From contig NZ_JAGZMO010000004.1 of the NCBI RefSeq assembly GCF_018364065.1, forward strand, positions 186,001-250,000: DNA of 64,000 bases. Reading direction: 5' to 3'. Both the position numbers and the translations under genes were made by a program. The stretch comes from Veillonella sp. GTDB lineage: Bacteria; Bacillota; Negativicutes; Veillonellales; Veillonellaceae. The notes under the pieces are model-generated. The model was not told the origin of the DNA, searched no databases, and was given only the letters and a program-made list of their open reading frames with translations. Shown here piece after piece: positions 16,948 to 24,892 of the stretch. Positions within the stretch are counted from its first letter, which is position 1. Every line of letters begins with the position of its first letter.

Positions 16948-18150
16948 TTATTCCATTTCAAAGTGACGGTCTTGTTTGAAGACGCGTAATACGATGGCGA
17001 TTACCAGGTTTAATACAAACAGGGCGCTGAATACGAAGAGCGGCTGGCTGTAGCTGGCTGTGCTTTCACGAAGGAAAGAGATAAGCATTGGACCGGCGAT
17101 GCCTGCAAGGCCCCAGGCTGTTAATACACGGCCGTGGATGGCGCTTAACTGTTTAGTACCGAACAAGTCGCTCAGGAAGGCCGGCATACAGGAGAAACCG
17201 CCGCCGTAGCAAGTGATGATTAAGAACACCAATAACTGGAACATGAACGGTGTATCGGTTAAGCCTAATAAGGCAAAGGCGATGATTTCAATTACGAAGA
17301 ATACGATGTACGTGCCGGGACGTCCCAAATAGTCGGAGATGGTGGACCAGAAGATACGGCCCAAGCCGTTCAAGAGGCCGATGATACCAACCATGGAAGC
17401 CGCTTCCGTAGCCGTCATGCCTACAACTTCTTGTGCCATTGGGGATGCTACGGCTAAGAGCCCGATACCGCAAGTGATGTTGATGAAGAAAATCCACCAG
17501 AGTGCAGGGAACTGCCAGGTTTTCATGGCTTGTTGAGCTGTAAGACCGCGATTAAAAATATGAGATTTGCCGGTAGATTCTGTGGCATCAGCCGGTGGTT
17601 TTAAGTAGAGAGCGGACAATGCCATGATAATTACATAGGCGGTGCCCAAGATTTGGAATGTTTTTGTTAAATCGTATTGACTGGTTAAATACTGCATTAG
17701 CGGACCGGCAATGAGGGAGGCGAAGCCGAAGCCCATGATGGCCAGACCGGTGGCAAAGCCACGGTTGCGAGGGAAGTATTTAACTAATGTGGAAACAGGG
17801 GTAATGTAGCCTACGCCGAGGCCGATACCGCCGATAACGCCATAGAAAATGTAGAGGAGCATTAGGCTGTGGGACTCTAATGCAAAGGATGTGCCGAACA
17901 TACCGACACCGAAGAATAAAGTACTGAGAAGGCCGCTTTTTTTAGGGCCGATCTTTTCAACAAAGCTGCCCAGCAAGCCGGCGGATAAGCCTAAGAATAA
18001 AATAGCTAACGAAAAAGTCCAAGTTGTTTCTTTCAAAGTCCAACCCATAGTGGCCATGATTGGGCGTGTCAAAACACTCCACGCATAAACACTGCCGATA
18101 CAAATGTGAATGCCGATAGCGGCTAGGGCGATAAGCCAACGATTTCGCAT
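16948..18150 (-). CDS. OxlT-like MFS transporter under ZTP riboswitch control
   Basis: A 400-residue, 12-helix major facilitator of the oxalate/formate antiporter (OxlT) family. The N terminus has IHICIGSVYAWSVLTRPI, and other family-like segments are GPKKSG after helix 2, GGIGLGVGYITPVSTLVKYFP and NRGFATGLAIMGFG. The ATG at 18150 has AAAGGAT upstream; an in-frame ATG at 18177 has no ribosome site. OxlT relatives exchange small carboxylates such as oxalate and formate. The riboswitch in the leader (18222-18320) senses ZTP/ZMP, which accumulate when 10-formyl-THF is short. Formate or another one-carbon-related acid is therefore a reasonable substrate guess, but it is inference only. Confidence 0.85.
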   Translation of the reverse strand: MRNRWLIALAAIGIHICIGSVYAWSVLTRPIMATMGWTLKETTWTFSLAILFLGLSAGLLGSFVEKIGPKKSGLLSTLFFGVGMFGTSFALESHSLMLLYIFYGVIGGIGLGVGYITPVSTLVKYFPRNRGFATGLAIMGFGFASLIAGPLMQYLTSQYDLTKTFQILGTAYVIIMALSALYLKPPADATESTGKSHIFNRGLTAQQAMKTWQFPALWWIFFINITCGIGLLAVASPMAQEVVGMTATEAASMVGIIGLLNGLGRIFWSTISDYLGRPGTYIVFFVIEIIAFALLGLTDTPFMFQLLVFLIITCYGGGFSCMPAFLSDLFGTKQLSAIHGRVLTAWGLAGIAGPMLISFLRESTASYSQPLFVFSALFVLNLVIAIVLRVFKQDRHFEME

Positions 18151-18221
18151 GTGATGATCCTTTCCATAACATAACATTACTTAACATTACTTAAAAAAGG
18201 AGAGACAGGTTTGGTCTTAAT

Positions 18222-18320
18222 AAAAAAAGACCGCCTGAGCAATCTCCTGCCCAGACGGTCGGCTTTTCCCAATATACAATACATGTGGTTAATTCCACTC
18301 ATCCGTCAGCATTGCATATC
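18222..18320 (-). promoter_or_regulatory. ZTP (pfl) riboswitch with terminator platform
   Basis: Read on the minus strand, a 9-bp P1 (18309-18317 with 18274-18282) encloses GACGGA and the P2 hairpin GTGG-AATTAA-CCAC (18285-18298). It is followed by GGGA and the hallmark GCCGACCGTCTGGGC (18249-18263). ACGG in the P1-P2 junction can pair with CCGT in that hallmark, the expected pseudoknot. The hallmark also forms the 5' arm of a terminator hairpin (18229-18260) ending in a seven-base T-run, so aptamer and terminator are mutually exclusive. Ligand binding would therefore switch the MFS gene on. This layout matches known ZTP riboswitches. Confidence 0.87.
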
Positions 18321-18334
18321 CTTATTACGTTCTC

Positions 18335-18363
18335 AGTATAGCAAATACATCGAAAGAAGTCAA
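18335..18363 (-). promoter_or_regulatory. Promoter of the ZTP riboswitch-MFS unit
   Basis: TTGACT and TATACT on the minus strand with a 17-bp spacer, immediately upstream of the riboswitch. Confidence 0.8.
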
Positions 18364-18461
18364 TTTGCTATATATCCTTGTACGTACTGAATTTCAGAGT
18401 ATAACTCTATAATTCGGTGATTTTTAAATTTCTTGCCTGTTAATGGCAAATTTTGCAGAAT

Positions 18462-19391
18462 TTACGCCTTGCCGGAGCAGCCAAGTACGTTTTTAATTTT
18501 GTGCTGTACCATGTCTTTAATAGCGGAACGAGCAGGGCCCAAGTATTTACGAGGGTCGAATTCGGATGGAGCATTTACGAAACATTCTCGAATGGACGCA
18601 GTCATTGCCAAGCGAAGGTCTGTATCAATGTTGATTTTACATACAGCCATGCTTGCCGCTTTGCGAAGCATTTCTTCAGGAACGCCTTGTGCGCCCGGAA
18701 TGTCGCCGCCGTATTTGTTACATTTTTCCACGAATTCAGGAAGAACTGTGGATGCACCGTGTAATACGATAGGGAAGTTAGGTAACAATTTACCAACTTT
18801 TTCCAAACGTTCGAAGTCGAGGTAAGGAGTGCCTTTGAATTTGTAAGCGCCGTGGCTAGTGCCGATTGCGATAGCAAGGGAGTCAACGCCGGTACGTTCT
18901 ACGAATTCAGCAGCCTGATCAGGATCAGTGAAGATAGCGTCGTTGTCGCTTACGTTTACGTCGTCTTCAACGCCGGCCAAACGACCTAATTCGCCTTCAA
19001 CCACTACGCCGTGAGCGTGTGCGTATTCAACTACTTGTTTAGTGAGGGCTACGTTAGTTTCGAAATCATGTTTGGAGCCGTCGATCATAACGGAGGAGAA
19101 ACCGCCATCGATACAAGCTTTACAGATTTCAAAGTCATCGCCATGGTCTAAGTGAAGAGCAATTGGTAAGCCGCTGTCTTCAAGAGCCGCTTCCACGAGT
19201 TTTACGAGGTAAATATGTTTAGCGTACTTACGAGCGCCGGCAGATACTTGTAAAATCAAAGGAGCGTTTTCTTCTTTGGCCGCATCTACAATGCCTTGAA
19301 CGATTTCCATGTTGTTTACATTGAACGCGCCTACTGCATAGCCGCCTTCATACGCTTTTTTGAACATTTCAGTAGTTGATACTAATGGCAT
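18462..19391 (-). CDS. fba: Class II fructose-bisphosphate aldolase
   Basis: The 309-residue protein is a class II (zinc) aldolase. Visible elements are AVGAFNVNNMEIVQGI near the N terminus, the LHLDHGDD zinc/catalytic region (H and D residues near 79-83), SVMIDGSKH, VEGELGRLAGVEDD, AIGTSHGAYK and LHGASTVLPEF with the second zinc histidines. It cleaves fructose-1,6-bisphosphate to DHAP and glyceraldehyde-3-phosphate, or runs in reverse in gluconeogenesis, which would suit a lactate-using anaerobe. GGAGGAAATGAC precedes the ATG. The leader carries a nested inverted repeat (19413-19462). It appears monocistronic. Confidence 0.95.
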   Translation of the reverse strand: MPLVSTTEMFKKAYEGGYAVGAFNVNNMEIVQGIVDAAKEENAPLILQVSAGARKYAKHIYLVKLVEAALEDSGLPIALHLDHGDDFEICKACIDGGFSSVMIDGSKHDFETNVALTKQVVEYAHAHGVVVEGELGRLAGVEDDVNVSDNDAIFTDPDQAAEFVERTGVDSLAIAIGTSHGAYKFKGTPYLDFERLEKVGKLLPNFPIVLHGASTVLPEFVEKCNKYGGDIPGAQGVPEEMLRKAASMAVCKINIDTDLRLAMTASIRECFVNAPSEFDPRKYLGPARSAIKDMVQHKIKNVLGCSGKA

Positions 19392-19412
19392 GTCATTTCC
19401 TCCTCAGTTACC

Positions 19413-19462
19413 GGTTGTAAATCCTTACGCTTCGAGAAGCGTTATAATTGCGGGATTTACAA
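19413..19462 (-). promoter_or_regulatory. Nested inverted repeat in aldolase leader
   Basis: Outer arms GGTTGTAAATCC and GGATTTACAA bracket an inner ACGCTTC-GA-GAAGCGT hairpin, just upstream of the fba Shine-Dalgarno. It would fold as one long interrupted hairpin in the mRNA leader. It could be a stability element, an operator or a small regulatory RNA structure; no T-run follows it. Confidence 0.5.
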
Positions 19463-19610
19463 GGTAAACCTAATTAATTAAGACATAATTAAAATTGAAA
19501 TTTACATTAACTTCAGTATAGCAAGAAGCGCCGTAATCGGCTACTGCTATTTATGCATAATGGGAAAGACAAGCATACGTGGCGGTCAACGCCCTTGAGT
19601 GCTCACAGGC

Positions 19611-20516
19611 TTACTTGGCTGAGAAATTCGCCTGTAGTAAGGGTTTCCATGTGTCCGGTAAGGGTGCACTCAGTTGAATTGGCTCTTTTGTCATGGGGTG
19701 GACAAATTGAAGCCCGCTTGCATGGAGGGCTTGGTGTTGAAGTAAGTCTAAACTGCCACCGTATAAATCGTCACCGACGAGGGGATATCCGAGTTGCGAC
19801 ATGTGGACGCGAATCTGATGTGTACGCCCGGTGTGTAACAGAAATCGCAAGTGAGACAGGCGTGGTGACGCATTGAGACAGGTAATGTCAGTCCAGGCCG
19901 GTTTGCCGTAGGGTGAGCAGGTGCGTTCTATGATACTGCCTTCTTTGCGGCTGATGGGCCAATGCACGCTGATGCGGGGCGCCGGAAAGCGACCGTCACA
20001 CAGGCCTTCGTAGAGTTTCTGTATTTTTGTATGTCCTTTTGAAAAGGCGTGCTGCACCAAGGCATTTTTGGCAATAATAACCAGACCTGACGTGTCCTTA
20101 TCCAAGCGATGGACCGGATGGAATGATGCATTAGTCTGACTGGTTTTGTTGTAGTAATAAATCAGACTGTTCGCCAAAGTGTGAAGCCGCTCAGTGGAGG
20201 TAGGGTGCATGAGCCAGCCCGTCGGTTTATTCACCACTACAATATGTTCGTCTTCAAAGACAATGGGCGGCTCCACTTCCCAAGGTTCAAAGCGCGGCTG
20301 AGTCTGCCAGTAGATGATGAGCTCGTCGCCGCCTTGAAGCAGTGCATCCCAATGAGCGCGCTCCTTGTTGATGAAGATAATGCCGTCCGTGCGCAAGCGG
20401 CGGCGTAATGCTTGAGAAACGCCTTCGCGACGTACCGCGTGGTTTACGGACATGCGTGTAACTTCCGGATCTATATGAATATGTAGTAATGGTTTTTGAT
20501 CAATCATTGTGTTCAT
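19611..20516 (-). CDS. RluA-family pseudouridine synthase
   Basis: A 301-residue RluA-type enzyme. An S4-like N-terminal region (VNHAVRREGVSQALRRRL) is followed by the catalytic domain with IVVVNKPTGWLMHPT, the active-site HRLDKDTSGLV (the Asp is the nucleophile), RTHQIRVHM and PLVGDDLYGG. Such enzymes convert uridine to pseudouridine in 23S rRNA or tRNA in the cytosol. Target specificity (RluC/RluD or another) is not decidable. The gene stands alone on the minus strand; a non-coding, repeat-rich stretch separates it from divergent yajQ. Confidence 0.9.
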   Translation of the reverse strand: MNTMIDQKPLLHIHIDPEVTRMSVNHAVRREGVSQALRRRLRTDGIIFINKERAHWDALLQGGDELIIYWQTQPRFEPWEVEPPIVFEDEHIVVVNKPTGWLMHPTSTERLHTLANSLIYYYNKTSQTNASFHPVHRLDKDTSGLVIIAKNALVQHAFSKGHTKIQKLYEGLCDGRFPAPRISVHWPISRKEGSIIERTCSPYGKPAWTDITCLNASPRLSHLRFLLHTGRTHQIRVHMSQLGYPLVGDDLYGGSLDLLQHQALHASGLQFVHPMTKEPIQLSAPLPDTWKPLLQANFSAK

Positions 20517-20601
20517 AGGAAAAAATATTTCAACTCCTCTGTGTTGAGGTATAAGGAAAACCTTCCAATGGCAAGGTGTAACGTTTATTTATTGTATTGG
20601 A

Positions 20602-20658
20602 ATGTACGTTCAATTCTGTTATGTACGTTCAATTCTGTTATGTACGTTTAATTCCGTT
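20602..20658. repeat. 19-bp tandem repeat, three copies
   Basis: Three head-to-tail copies of ATGTACGTTCAATTCTGTT at 20602-20620, 20621-20639 and 20640-20658; the third differs at two positions. It lies between rluA-type and yajQ genes. Confidence 0.9.
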
Positions 20659-20689
20659 GTTTAGTTTACGGGTAACAATTTATTGTATC

Positions 20690-20840
20690 GAAGGAGCGGA
20701 GTTTATACAAGTGGGAAGCGTAGAATTTGTATAAGGGCAAAGTGCGCAACATGTACAAAGATAAACGAATAAACCGAGCGACACATGTAGAGCTAGATGA
20801 GTAAAGTGCGAAGCATGCAGAAGAATAAAGTGAATAACTC
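20690..20840. repeat. Degenerate repeats of about 19 bp upstream of yajQ
   Basis: About five loosely related units read as (A/G)GCG-purine-rich-ATGTACAAG, for example GTGCGCAACATGTACAAAG and GTGCGAAGCATGCAGAAG. No coding frame is seen in this 410-bp intergenic stretch. The remaining part before yajQ holds the promoter. Confidence 0.5.
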
Positions 20841-20859
20841 TCGTATGTATTTTACAATA

Positions 20860-20887
20860 TTCAAAGTACTTCTAAAAATGGTATAAT
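20860..20887 (+). promoter_or_regulatory. Promoter of yajQ
   Basis: TTCAAA, 16-bp spacer, TATAAT, about 40 bp upstream of the ATG at 20929. Confidence 0.5.
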
Positions 20888-20928
20888 GTTTATATATTAT
20901 TATCAATTTTTATTAGGAGGAGTCATAC

Positions 20929-21423
20929 ATGGCTAAAGATTGTTCATTTGACGTTGTATCAGAAGTTAACATGCAGGAAGTGGATAATGCTATCAATCAA
21001 GCAAAGAAGGAAATTGGCACACGCTATGATTTTCGCGGCAGTAAATCCGAGATCTCTTTAGAAGGAGAGACTATCAAAGTTATTTCTGATGATGAATATA
21101 AATTAAATGCCGTTGTGGATGTTATCAAGGGCAAAATGGTTAAACGTAATGTGGCGTTGAAAAACTTGGATTACGGCAAGGTTGAACCTGCTTCCGGTGC
21201 TACGGTGCGTCAGATTATTACCATCAAAAAAGGTATCGACAAAGAAACGGCTAAAGATGTTGTTAAAATGATTAAAAACATGAAGCTGAAAGTACAGGCT
21301 CAGATTATGGAAGACCAGGTACGTGTTACCGGCAAAGATAAGGACTCCTTACAGGAAGTTATCCAAATGTTGAAACAACAGGATTTACCTGTAGAATTAC
21401 AGTTCGTAAACTTCCGTTCCTAA
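20929..21423 (+). CDS. yajQ: YajQ family nucleotide-binding protein
   Basis: The 164-residue protein matches YajQ over its full length: SFDVVSEVNMQEVDNAINQAKKEI at the start, TRYDFRGSKS, then a second ferredoxin-like repeat with GKMVKRNV, VRQIITIKKGIDKE and VQAQIMEDQVRVTGK. YajQ proteins are cytosolic tandem alpha-beta folds; some bind cyclic di-GMP and act as effectors, and others bind nucleotides or RNA. GGAGGAG precedes the ATG. It is a single-gene unit between its promoter and a hairpin at 21510. What it does in this organism is not evident. Confidence 0.92.
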   Translation: MAKDCSFDVVSEVNMQEVDNAINQAKKEIGTRYDFRGSKSEISLEGETIKVISDDEYKLNAVVDVIKGKMVKRNVALKNLDYGKVEPASGATVRQIITIKKGIDKETAKDVVKMIKNMKLKVQAQIMEDQVRVTGKDKDSLQEVIQMLKQQDLPVELQFVNFRS

Positions 21424-21509
21424 TAGGGATTTACAGAATACGTATTGTAAGAGGAAACTGTGTGATAAGGTACCTGCCAGAGACGGCTTCATACGCAGTT
21501 GTGAGTTGG

Positions 21510-21541
21510 GAAGAGCAGCGTAGTTACGCTGCTCTTTGCTT
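21510..21541 (+). terminator. Hairpin terminator after yajQ
   Basis: AAGAGCAGCGTA-GT-TACGCTGCTCTT perfect 12-bp stem; the following TTTGCTTACTT is only moderately T-rich. Confidence 0.6.
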
Positions 21542-21634
21542 ACTTCTGAGGGGAATCGAGCTCCGGGTATTAATTTTTAATATAGGTGTATGGGGATTTG
21601 TGATTTAACAAATAGTTAGGAAAGAGGCGAGGAC

Positions 21635-22792
21635 ATGACAGACAGTCAAAAGGCCACGAATCAATCAACAAAGAATTTTGTGCATAAAGAAATGCGCAGC
21701 GGTTATACGACCGGATCCTGCGCAACGGCGGGAATGAAGGCGGCCCTTTTGGCGCTTTTACGTGGCGAAAATCCTCGTCAGGTTACAATTACAAATCCGC
21801 AGGGACAGACGATTGATATTCCTGTGGCCGGCATTGACATAATTTCCTCTGAAATGGCGGAAGCCACGATTATTAAAGATGCAGGCGACGATCCGGATGT
21901 AACTCACGGAGCTGAAGTGGTTACTACGGTAACACTTACTCATGACGGCGTGCTTCGATTTGAAGCGGGCAGCGGTGTAGGTACGGTGACTAAGCCGGGC
22001 CTGGCACTTTCTGTAGGTGAACCGGCTATCAATCCGGGACCGCGCGCCATGATGGGGCTCGTGTACAATGAACTTTGTCCTCCGGCGGAAGGGGTGCTGG
22101 TAACGGTCAGTGTAACGAACGGCCGTGAACTGGCCAAGAAAACCTTAAACGCCACCTTGGGTATCGAAGGGGGTATTTCCATTATCGGAACCACCGGCAT
22201 TGTGAAGCCTATGAGTGAGGAAGGGTTTAAAAATTCCTTAATTCCTCAGCTTCATGTTATGAAAGCGGCCGGCTATAAAACGGCGGTTCTCGTGCCGGGG
22301 CGCATCGGCCTTAACTTGGGACAAAAGAAGCTTGGCATTTCCCCGATACAGATGGCGGAAACCAGTAATTTTATCGGCTTCATGCTGGAAGAATGTGTGA
22401 AGGCCGGCTTTAAAGATATTTTAATTATCGGCCACATCGGTAAAATTGTGAAATTGGCCTCCGGCAGTTTCCATACGCATAACCGCATGAGCGATGGCCG
22501 TATTGAAACGCTTATGGCCTATGCGGCGCTGGAAGGGGCGAGCCGTGAGGTGGTACAGGAAATTATGGAATGTAACACTACAGAAGCGGTTATGCCGATT
22601 TTGGAGCGGGAACACTTGACCGGTGTATACCAACGCATTGCGGACCGAGCCTCGTTGCGTTCGGAGCGCTACATTGCTAATGAAGCCCATGTAGGGGTTA
22701 TGATTGCTACATTGGACGGCAAAATTCTCGCCATGGACAAAGAGGCGAAGCGCATGGGAGGTGATTCGGAATGGAACATACCCTCTATGTAG
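21635..22792 (+). CDS. cbiD: Cobalt-precorrin-5B C1-methyltransferase CbiD
   Basis: The 385-residue protein opens its core with RSGYTTGSCATAGMKAALLALL, the CbiD hallmark, followed by VTITNPQG, PGLALSVGEPAINPGPR, GGISIIGTTGIVKPMSEEG and IGHIGKIVKLASGSFHTHNRMSDGR. CbiD methylates C1 of cobalt-precorrin-5B in the anaerobic branch of cobamide synthesis, using S-adenosylmethionine. It is the first gene of the plus-strand cobamide operon running to 29965. Its 3' end overlaps cbiE by 22 bp. No riboswitch is visible in its ~200-bp leader, unlike the cbiK unit at 32135. Confidence 0.95.
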   Translation: MTDSQKATNQSTKNFVHKEMRSGYTTGSCATAGMKAALLALLRGENPRQVTITNPQGQTIDIPVAGIDIISSEMAEATIIKDAGDDPDVTHGAEVVTTVTLTHDGVLRFEAGSGVGTVTKPGLALSVGEPAINPGPRAMMGLVYNELCPPAEGVLVTVSVTNGRELAKKTLNATLGIEGGISIIGTTGIVKPMSEEGFKNSLIPQLHVMKAAGYKTAVLVPGRIGLNLGQKKLGISPIQMAETSNFIGFMLEECVKAGFKDILIIGHIGKIVKLASGSFHTHNRMSDGRIETLMAYAALEGASREVVQEIMECNTTEAVMPILEREHLTGVYQRIADRASLRSERYIANEAHVGVMIATLDGKILAMDKEAKRMGGDSEWNIPSM

Positions 22793-23406
22793 TGGGCATT
22801 GGTCCGGGGAATCCTGACTATGTGGTGCCTAAGGGACTGCGACTCATTGAAGAGGCGACCGTACTTGTAGGCAGCGAACGGGCTTTGCTCGATTTTGCTC
22901 ATGAAGGCCAAACCACCTACCCGGTAACCGGTAAGCTTACAGAACTGGTAGCATGGCTCAAGGAACAGCTGGCAGAACACGATGTGGTGGTGCTGGTGAG
23001 CGGTGACACCGGGTATTATAGCTTGTTGCCTTATTTAAAACGCAATTTCGCTGAGTATCCTATTGAAGTGGTACCGGGAATCAGTTCCATGACTTTTGCC
23101 TTTGCCCGCATCAATGAAGTGTGGCAAGATGCAGACTTATTGAGCTTCCACGGACGCGTACCGCCTGAAGAGGCACTCCTGTATGCACCGAATCGGAAAC
23201 TGGGATTTTTAACCGATAAAACATATAACGGTGCGGCGATTGCCAAGGTTCTCATGGACCATGGATGGCCGTCCGACTGCCGTATTGTCGGTTGTGAACG
23301 ACTCAGTTACGAAGATGAACATGTGGAAGAGTTTACCTTGGAAACAATGACGCAAAGCGAAGGCTTTACCCATGCGGTTATTATTGCCTTTGCTCACGGA
23401 GAATAA
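22771..23406 (+). CDS. cbiE: Cobalt-precorrin-7 C5-methyltransferase CbiE
   Basis: A 211-residue tetrapyrrole methylase: GIGPGNPDYVVPKGLRLIEEA at the N terminus, VVLVSGDTGYYSLLPYL and VVPGISSMTFAFARI in the middle, matching CbiE. It methylates C5 of cobalt-precorrin-7; its partner CbiT (next gene) methylates C15 and decarboxylates. In aerobic bacteria the two are fused as CobL, but here they are separate genes. The ATG lies inside the end of cbiD, preceded by GGGAGGTGATT, so the two genes are translationally coupled. Confidence 0.93.
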   Translation: MEHTLYVVGIGPGNPDYVVPKGLRLIEEATVLVGSERALLDFAHEGQTTYPVTGKLTELVAWLKEQLAEHDVVVLVSGDTGYYSLLPYLKRNFAEYPIEVVPGISSMTFAFARINEVWQDADLLSFHGRVPPEEALLYAPNRKLGFLTDKTYNGAAIAKVLMDHGWPSDCRIVGCERLSYEDEHVEEFTLETMTQSEGFTHAVIIAFAHGE

Positions 23407-23440
23407 AGTACATATATTTTAACGTTGGAAAGGAGTTCGT

Positions 23441-24040
23441 ATGGCTCATTTTTATGGCATTCCTGATGAGGAGTTTATTCGCGGCGATGTACCTATGACG
23501 AAGCGCGAAATTCGCATGGCTGTGCTCAATGAAGCGCACATTCAGGAAGACAGTATCGTTCTTGATGTGGGCGCCGGCACAGGCTCGTTATCTATTGAAG
23601 CTGCGCTGGGAGCTCCTAAAGGGCATGTATATGCGATTGAACGATTTGATAAGGGGATTGACCTTATTGAACAGAATAAAGCGAAGTTTAATACGCCGAA
23701 TTTGACGGCCATTAAGGCGAAAGCGCCGGAAGGTATGGACACTTTGCCGGCTCTTGATGCGGTGATTATCGGAGGCAGCGCCGGCGGTATGGAAGTCATT
23801 TTAGACGAAGTGGAACGCCTGTTAAAAGTCGGCGGTCGTCTCGTTGTAACGGCTGTGACTATGGAAACCGGTTATACTATTTTGAAAGCGTTGAAACAGC
23901 GTCCCTTTACTTATGAAGGGTATCAGATGGCTGTAAGCCGTTTCAAAAAAGCCGGTCCGTATCATATGATGGATCCGTTGAGCCCGATTTTTATTGTCAC
24001 GGCAACGAAGGTGGCACAAGATGAGGAGGCGAGTGTATGA
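23441..24040 (+). CDS. cbiT: Cobalt-precorrin-6B C15-methyltransferase (decarboxylating) CbiT
   Basis: The 199-residue protein is a class I SAM methyltransferase: EFIRGDVPMTKREIRMAVL, then the SAM-binding VLDVGAGTGSLSIEAA, an acidic YAIERFDKG and IIGGSAGGMEVILD. This is the CbiT signature. It methylates C15 and removes the C12 acetate carboxyl group during corrin ring maturation. AAAGGAG precedes the start. The gene overlaps cbiF by four bases (ATGA). Confidence 0.93.
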   Translation: MAHFYGIPDEEFIRGDVPMTKREIRMAVLNEAHIQEDSIVLDVGAGTGSLSIEAALGAPKGHVYAIERFDKGIDLIEQNKAKFNTPNLTAIKAKAPEGMDTLPALDAVIIGGSAGGMEVILDEVERLLKVGGRLVVTAVTMETGYTILKALKQRPFTYEGYQMAVSRFKKAGPYHMMDPLSPIFIVTATKVAQDEEASV

Positions 24041-24831
24041 CCGGTTCTGATATGCAAGCAACAGTGCCGACCGGCAAGGTTTTCTTTGTCGGTGCCGGCC
24101 CGGGAGATCCGGAACTGATTACGCGCAAGGGTTACCGATTGGTAACAGAAGCGGACATCGTGATTTATGCAGGATCCTTGGTAAATCCGGCGATTCTGGC
24201 AGATTGCAAACCGTCCTGTAAGATTTATAACAGTGCCACGATGAACTTGGATGAAGTGCTGGCCGTTATGAAAGCGGGCGCTTCTGAAGGCAAGCTGATT
24301 GTGCGCCTTCATACAGGGGACCCGGCTATTTACGGGGCCATTCAGGAACAGATGGATGCACTGAACCCGTTAGGCATCGATTACGAAGTGGTGCCGGGGG
24401 TAAGTTCATTCTTGGCTACGGCAGCTGCGTTAAAGCAGGAATACACGCTTCCTAACGTGAGTCAAACTGTAATCATTACACGTATGGAAGGGCGTACGCC
24501 TATGCCTCCTAAAGAAAAGCTGGCTTTACTGGCGGCTCATGAGGCGACTATGTGTATTTTCCTTAGTGTTCAAATGATGGACAAAGTGGTGGAAGAGTTG
24601 ATTCGCGGCGGTTACGATAAAACGACGCCTGTAGCCATCGTGGTAAAAGCGTCCTGGCCGGATCAGCGCATTATTCGCGGCACCTTGGAGACTATCGGAC
24701 AGATTGTGGCGAAGGAAGGCGTGCTTCGTCAGGCTATGATTGTAGTCAGCAAGGTGTTGGACAGCGATTACGAATTATCGAAGCTCTACGACAAGGGCTT
24801 CAGCCACATGTATCGCAGCGCGAAAGAGTAA
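24037..24831 (+). CDS. cbiF: Cobalt-precorrin-4 C11-methyltransferase CbiF
   Basis: A 264-residue tetrapyrrole methylase with VFFVGAGPGDPELITRKGYRLVTEADIVIYAGSLV at the N terminus, the CbiF/CobM type, and RLHTGDPAIYGAIQEQ and VVPGVSSFLATAAAL. It methylates C11 of cobalt-precorrin-4 on the way to cobyrinate. The ATG overlaps the cbiT stop. A ~60-bp gap precedes cbiG. Confidence 0.94.
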   Translation: MTGSDMQATVPTGKVFFVGAGPGDPELITRKGYRLVTEADIVIYAGSLVNPAILADCKPSCKIYNSATMNLDEVLAVMKAGASEGKLIVRLHTGDPAIYGAIQEQMDALNPLGIDYEVVPGVSSFLATAAALKQEYTLPNVSQTVIITRMEGRTPMPPKEKLALLAAHEATMCIFLSVQMMDKVVEELIRGGYDKTTPVAIVVKASWPDQRIIRGTLETIGQIVAKEGVLRQAMIVVSKVLDSDYELSKLYDKGFSHMYRSAKE

Positions 24832-24892
24832 GAGACATCTAAGAAGAGATATATTGGACGCGCGTTAAAGCTTGTAAAAGCGGGGTGAGTGT

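Noticed and set aside
19553..19876. 107-codon plus-strand ORF antisense to the RluA-type gene
   Set aside because: The minus-strand frame carries the HRLDKDTSG catalytic motif; the plus frame has none and no ribosome site.
20602..20658. CRISPR array
   Set aside because: The 19-bp units are directly adjacent without spacers, and no cas genes are present.
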